Assembly: GCA_014549065.1 (NCBI GenBank)
Contig: JACDOX010000115.1
Span: 1,656,828 to 1,720,827 of the forward strand
DNA from: Cardinalis cardinalis
Taxonomy: Eukaryota; Chordata; Aves; Passeriformes; Cardinalidae
DNA length: 64,000 nt
Reading direction: 5' to 3'
Both the position numbers and the translations under genes were made by a program. Positions 60,279 to 64,000 of this stretch are shown piece by piece. Position 1 is the first letter of the stretch, and every line of letters starts with the position of its first letter. Below the pieces are notes generated by a model. It searched no databases, was not told the DNA's origin, and saw only the letters and a program-made list of their open reading frames with translations.

Positions 60279-63200
60279 TATTGTTTATAGGTGTACCTGA
60301 TTCTTTTATTTCATCTGTATGTGTACCTGTAGCCCAGGCAACTGTAAGTGTAATCACCCTTGTAATAAGACCCCATTTTCACTTCCTTGTGGTACTAGCA
60401 GATATCACCCATTTATGCTGAAATTGCCAGTGAAGCTCTTTGTGCAGTGTCTTTTCTTTCAGTATGTTCATCTCTTTCCCTTTACTGTTCCAATTTCTGT
60501 GCTGCATTTCAAAGAATGAGATTTCTGACAAAGCCATGAACAAGAGCCAGGGGGTGGCTTGGAAGCCAGGCAGCACCTCCAGCAGATGTGGCTGACAGGG
60601 TTGATGCTCCAGCTGTATGGATGATGNAGGTTCACACTTGAGCTCAGCTCCTGGGTCTCCTGTCTGTGGTGGTCCTTTTTCCCAGACAGTAACACAGACA
60701 GCCACATGTGGGTGTTTCTGAGCACAGCTGGGGTTGGTGGGAGCCCTGCTTTCACATCTCCAAAGCATGGCCCTGGCCCCCAGCGGTTTGGTGCCCAGAG
60801 GGTGCCTGTGGCTCCTGCAGTGGCTCTGTGCCCACACCCTGGNGACAGAGTCTGACCTCTTGGTCAGGTCAAGGTCAATCAGGCAATTACAAACCAAGGT
60901 GGGGCAGCAGGTCCAAAAGGAAGTAGACCCTTCCCCTCTGCCACCCACAGGAGGCCAATTGCTCTGGATTCATCGCTCTCTCAAGCCAACAGCACCATTT
61001 TAACCAGCTTGGTTAAAATGGCTGTGACCTCCACACCACCTTCTGTGATGCTTTTACCATATCAGGTGGAAAATATATCTCAAATGAAGCTGCTGGGGCT
61101 CTGGGCCATCAGCAAGCCCTTCAGCATTACTGTCCATATTGCCCTTCTTGCAGCCTGTGCTTTAATGCAGAAAGTGGCACATAAAATGGACAGTCATACT
61201 CGGAGGACCAGCGCTCTCACTTGTGAACCCTACGTGAACCCAGGAAAAAATCAATAAGGGGTTTAAAAAGACCAGCAAAATAGCATTTAATCTCCTCTGT
61301 GTCAGCAGATCTGCAGAGCAGGTTTAAGGTTGTTTTGCATCCGTGACTGAAAAAAAAAGCCACGTAGGATTGCCTGCAGGTGATTAGGTTTTGTTTTAGA
61401 ACTTTAAACAAACATGAAAATCTTAGCATAAGCTTCTCAGAGATTAAGCACTCATGAACTTGGGAAGAAAGAGCACAAGGCTGGGATTCGGGAGATTTAG
61501 GATTGCTGTCTTCTCTGCCACTGTGCAACTTGGAGTGTGACTGTGTTACTCGGGCCAGATCTTCTGCTGAAATCAGAAGGCATAAGTTAGCTTGGGAGCT
61601 GAGGACTTAAATACTGTCAGGAATCATTTGCTGGGATTTCTCTCCTTCTCTCCTGTGAGGCATTGCAAGAGCTCTGGGATGAGGACTGGTCCCTACATGT
61701 TTGTAAAATGATGAGCTCTGATCTTTATTGCTCTTCTCTGAGGGTCCTTATAAGGAGTTGTGTTGCCACATGCTGGTGGTGTCCACACTTTGTGTCTGGA
61801 GATACTGATCACAGCTTGAGGTCTGTGGCTGTAAAGAGAGACAGCAATGTCAGTGACCTGGGGTGGGCTCTGGTGATGTGCAGCCAAGGGCTCCAACAAA
61901 GCTGAAATGCCTTGTCAGGCTCTGGGACTGGTGCCAGAGTCCTGAGCTGCTGGGAGCTGCTGGCAGCAGGGTACACACAGCCTCACTCACTCTGTGCACG
62001 GCCCTTCATCCTTGTGTGCACATCCACAGCATGTGTGGGAGAAGGTACACATATTAGGTGTTTCCTCTTTTTTTTTCCAAAAAAAGAAAAATTCTAAGCT
62101 TGATGACAGTAAAAAACTCTCATATTATCAGCCAGGGAAGGCTGCAGCAGAGCTGGCACTTGCTTTGTCCCACAGCCCCGGGCAGCACCAGTGACCCCAC
62201 GTGCTCATGGACAGTGGCACCTGACTCGCTTCCTTCTCTGGGTGGAGCAAAACCTCTTGTGTGGCGACACCTCTGCTGCCCCCGGGTACAAAGGTTGGCC
62301 AGGGCTCGCGTGTGGCCAGCGGGAGCAGGATTTCTCCTCTTTTCATGTGACATAAATGGGAATGACCCAGGGTTTATGAATCCCAGATGGAAAACGTCGG
62401 GAGTGGAAAGCAGAGCTGGTCCAGAAGCCATGTTTCCATTTGCAAGGCTCATTTTCGGCAGAGACCGTGTGGCCATTTGGAATTTGGGGCAAGGGCTGGT
62501 AGTTTTTCCTGTAAGTAAAACAGCATCCACCCGTGCAGTTCAAACCAAAATCATTGTCATGAAGCTGCTTCAGCTTCTGACCTCAGTTCCCTCACAGTCT
62601 GTGGGAACAAGAGGATTGTTCCCTGTGTGCCCAAATGAGCAGATGGTGTTTGGTGTGTGCCTGCACACAGTGGGNCAGGAAGAGGGATGTGCGGTGTACA
62701 AACGCACCGGGGCTTGCTACACGGCTTTGATTGCACATCTGTATCATAGATGGGGTGATACCAACCATGTTGTGTAACAACAGAAGGCTTTTCCAGACTT
62801 ACACAACAGCTGGATCCTGTACTGTAGGTCAAGAAACTGTAACTAATTTATTCCAGGTAACAAAGCACACCCTAAACAGTGGAAGCTTGGTACATTACAC
62901 AGACACCCCCCGCCCTGCAACTGTCCCAGTATGGATGACAACATTTTAATTTGTTTTGGATCAAGATTAATGGGTTTGGCATAAGTGAGGGAACAAAGAT
63001 AACCCTTCTGAACATACGTGATGTCTGCTCCAGCGGAAGATGCAGGTGCCTAATAGCTTTCCATGGTGACACCATTTGTGAGCACAGGGGAAAAAAGTCA
63101 ACGTGGAAGCAAAATCCAAGTGCATTGGATGATGGTGACAACTCCAAAAAGCACACTTCTACATGTGGTCTCAGTAAAACCTAAATTTCCCACTTTGCAA

Positions 63201-64000
63201 AGCAACCCTTATCAAACCTGGCTTCCTCAAGATATACCGGATGTATCCAGTGCCACTCATGCTGCCACAGGAGCACATCCTAGGGAAAAAAGAAAAAAGA
63301 AAAAGGAAAGATATGTTAATCTGGCTCATAGAGGGAGGGATGATCTAAAAGAGCCCTGGTGAGCTCTGTCCTAGATTATTTTTCCAGTTGCTTCTGGAAA
63401 AATCCTGCTGTATATCTCTTGCAGTTGTAGTACCTCGGGTAGTTCTGGAAGACAGATGAAGTTGCCATCTTCTGCCATGTGCCCATAGNCTCTTCTAGAG
63501 GACAACCACCTCCAGGCAGAGACACCTAAGTTCAGCTAGGAGCTTCACAAGACCAGACTAGGAGGGCTGAAGACTTTTCTCTGCATAAAACACATTGCAA
63601 AGCTTTTGGCAAATCTGCTGTGGCTGATGCCGTCAGTGTCGGTGCCTCTCCCTTTGCTGCAGAAACCCCCTGCAAGGCAGCCCTGGCCACAGACAGAGAT
63701 CTGGTAATGGCTCCAGGGAAAACAGAAGTGGATTTCTGCTCTACATGGGAAGCCAGAAAGAGCCTGGTACTGGAGTCAGGTTGGGAAAAATGACCAAGAA
63801 AGAGGCCAGACTCATGACTGAAGCATTCAGCCACTAAATGCCCTGCTAAGGAGCTGATGTCACAAGGATTGGAAATCCATCATATCCTGCTGTGATATGA
63901 TGTTTACTTGGCTCTGGAGCTGTAGCATGAAACTTGTGCAGATGCTATGAATTGAAAGTGTTTGTCAGGACTTGCACATCACTGCAGTGAAAACCAAAGT
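60279..64000. other. Intergenic to window end, no recognised gene
   Basis: About 3.7 kb with no supported exon, RNA gene or repeat. The 239-codon frame at 62058-62777 begins in an ATG next to a T-rich run and shows no family features. No exon of PHLPP1, the next gene in mammals, is visible. Confidence 0.5.

Noticed and set aside
62058..62777. A 239-codon plus-strand frame near the window end
   Set aside because: No family similarity recognised, it begins beside a poly-T/A run, and no promoter or splice support is visible.
1..64000. Prokaryotic-type systems: operons, CRISPR arrays, insertion sequences
   Set aside because: The window is vertebrate nuclear DNA. No spaced direct-repeat arrays or bacterial genes are present.

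Overview
This is vertebrate, almost certainly avian and probably songbird (passerine), nuclear DNA. The evidence is: one large intron-containing gene with GT-AG introns; AT-rich introns carrying many CR1 (chicken-repeat-1 type) LINE remnants with the octamer tail typical of birds; a tRNA-Ile-derived SINE with a CR1-like 3' end, as in the zebra finch SINE family; and a solo LTR resembling passerine endogenous retrovirus LTRs. Isolated single N bases are scattered throughout, and one 399-base N gap lies in the promoter.

Positions 1-44701, plus a 3' UTR to about 46640, hold one complete gene on the plus strand. I identify it as ZCCHC2 (zinc finger CCHC-type containing 2). I reconstructed 14 coding exons from ORF segments, splice sites and reading-frame phase. 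They join into a 3543-nt CDS of 1180 residues, very close to the mammalian protein length of about 1180. The protein has a conserved N-terminal domain in exon 1, a PX phosphoinositide-binding domain in exons 3-6, a long Ser/Pro-rich disordered region, a Cys cluster, and one CCHC zinc knuckle near the C-terminus. Mammalian ZCCHC2 is known as a cytoplasmic cofactor that brings TENT4 poly(A) polymerases to RNAs.

Upstream, 1-1196 is a CpG-island promoter interrupted by the N gap, with a short uORF in the 5' leader. Intron 1 (14.6 kb) holds a second, separate CpG island at about 4.3-5.0 kb with YY1-, E-box- and GC-box-like motifs. It also holds a stack of transposons at 10.3-13.25 kb: two adjacent CR1 copies, one of them split by a solo LTR. 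The other introns are mostly unique sequence with occasional CR1 fragments.

From about 46.65 kb to the end I see no protein-coding gene. This intergenic stretch holds the tRNA-Ile SINE, three CR1 fragments, a GC-rich island at 53.3-53.9 kb followed by two strong splice-donor sequences, an ATGG microsatellite at 58.7 kb, and some stretches that may be conserved non-coding elements. In mammals the next gene downstream of ZCCHC2 is PHLPP1; no exon of it is recognisable here. I found no clearly undescribed system. The most useful leads are the intron-1 island, the downstream GC island, possible divergent transcription at the promoter, and a perfect 15-bp hairpin in intron 6.
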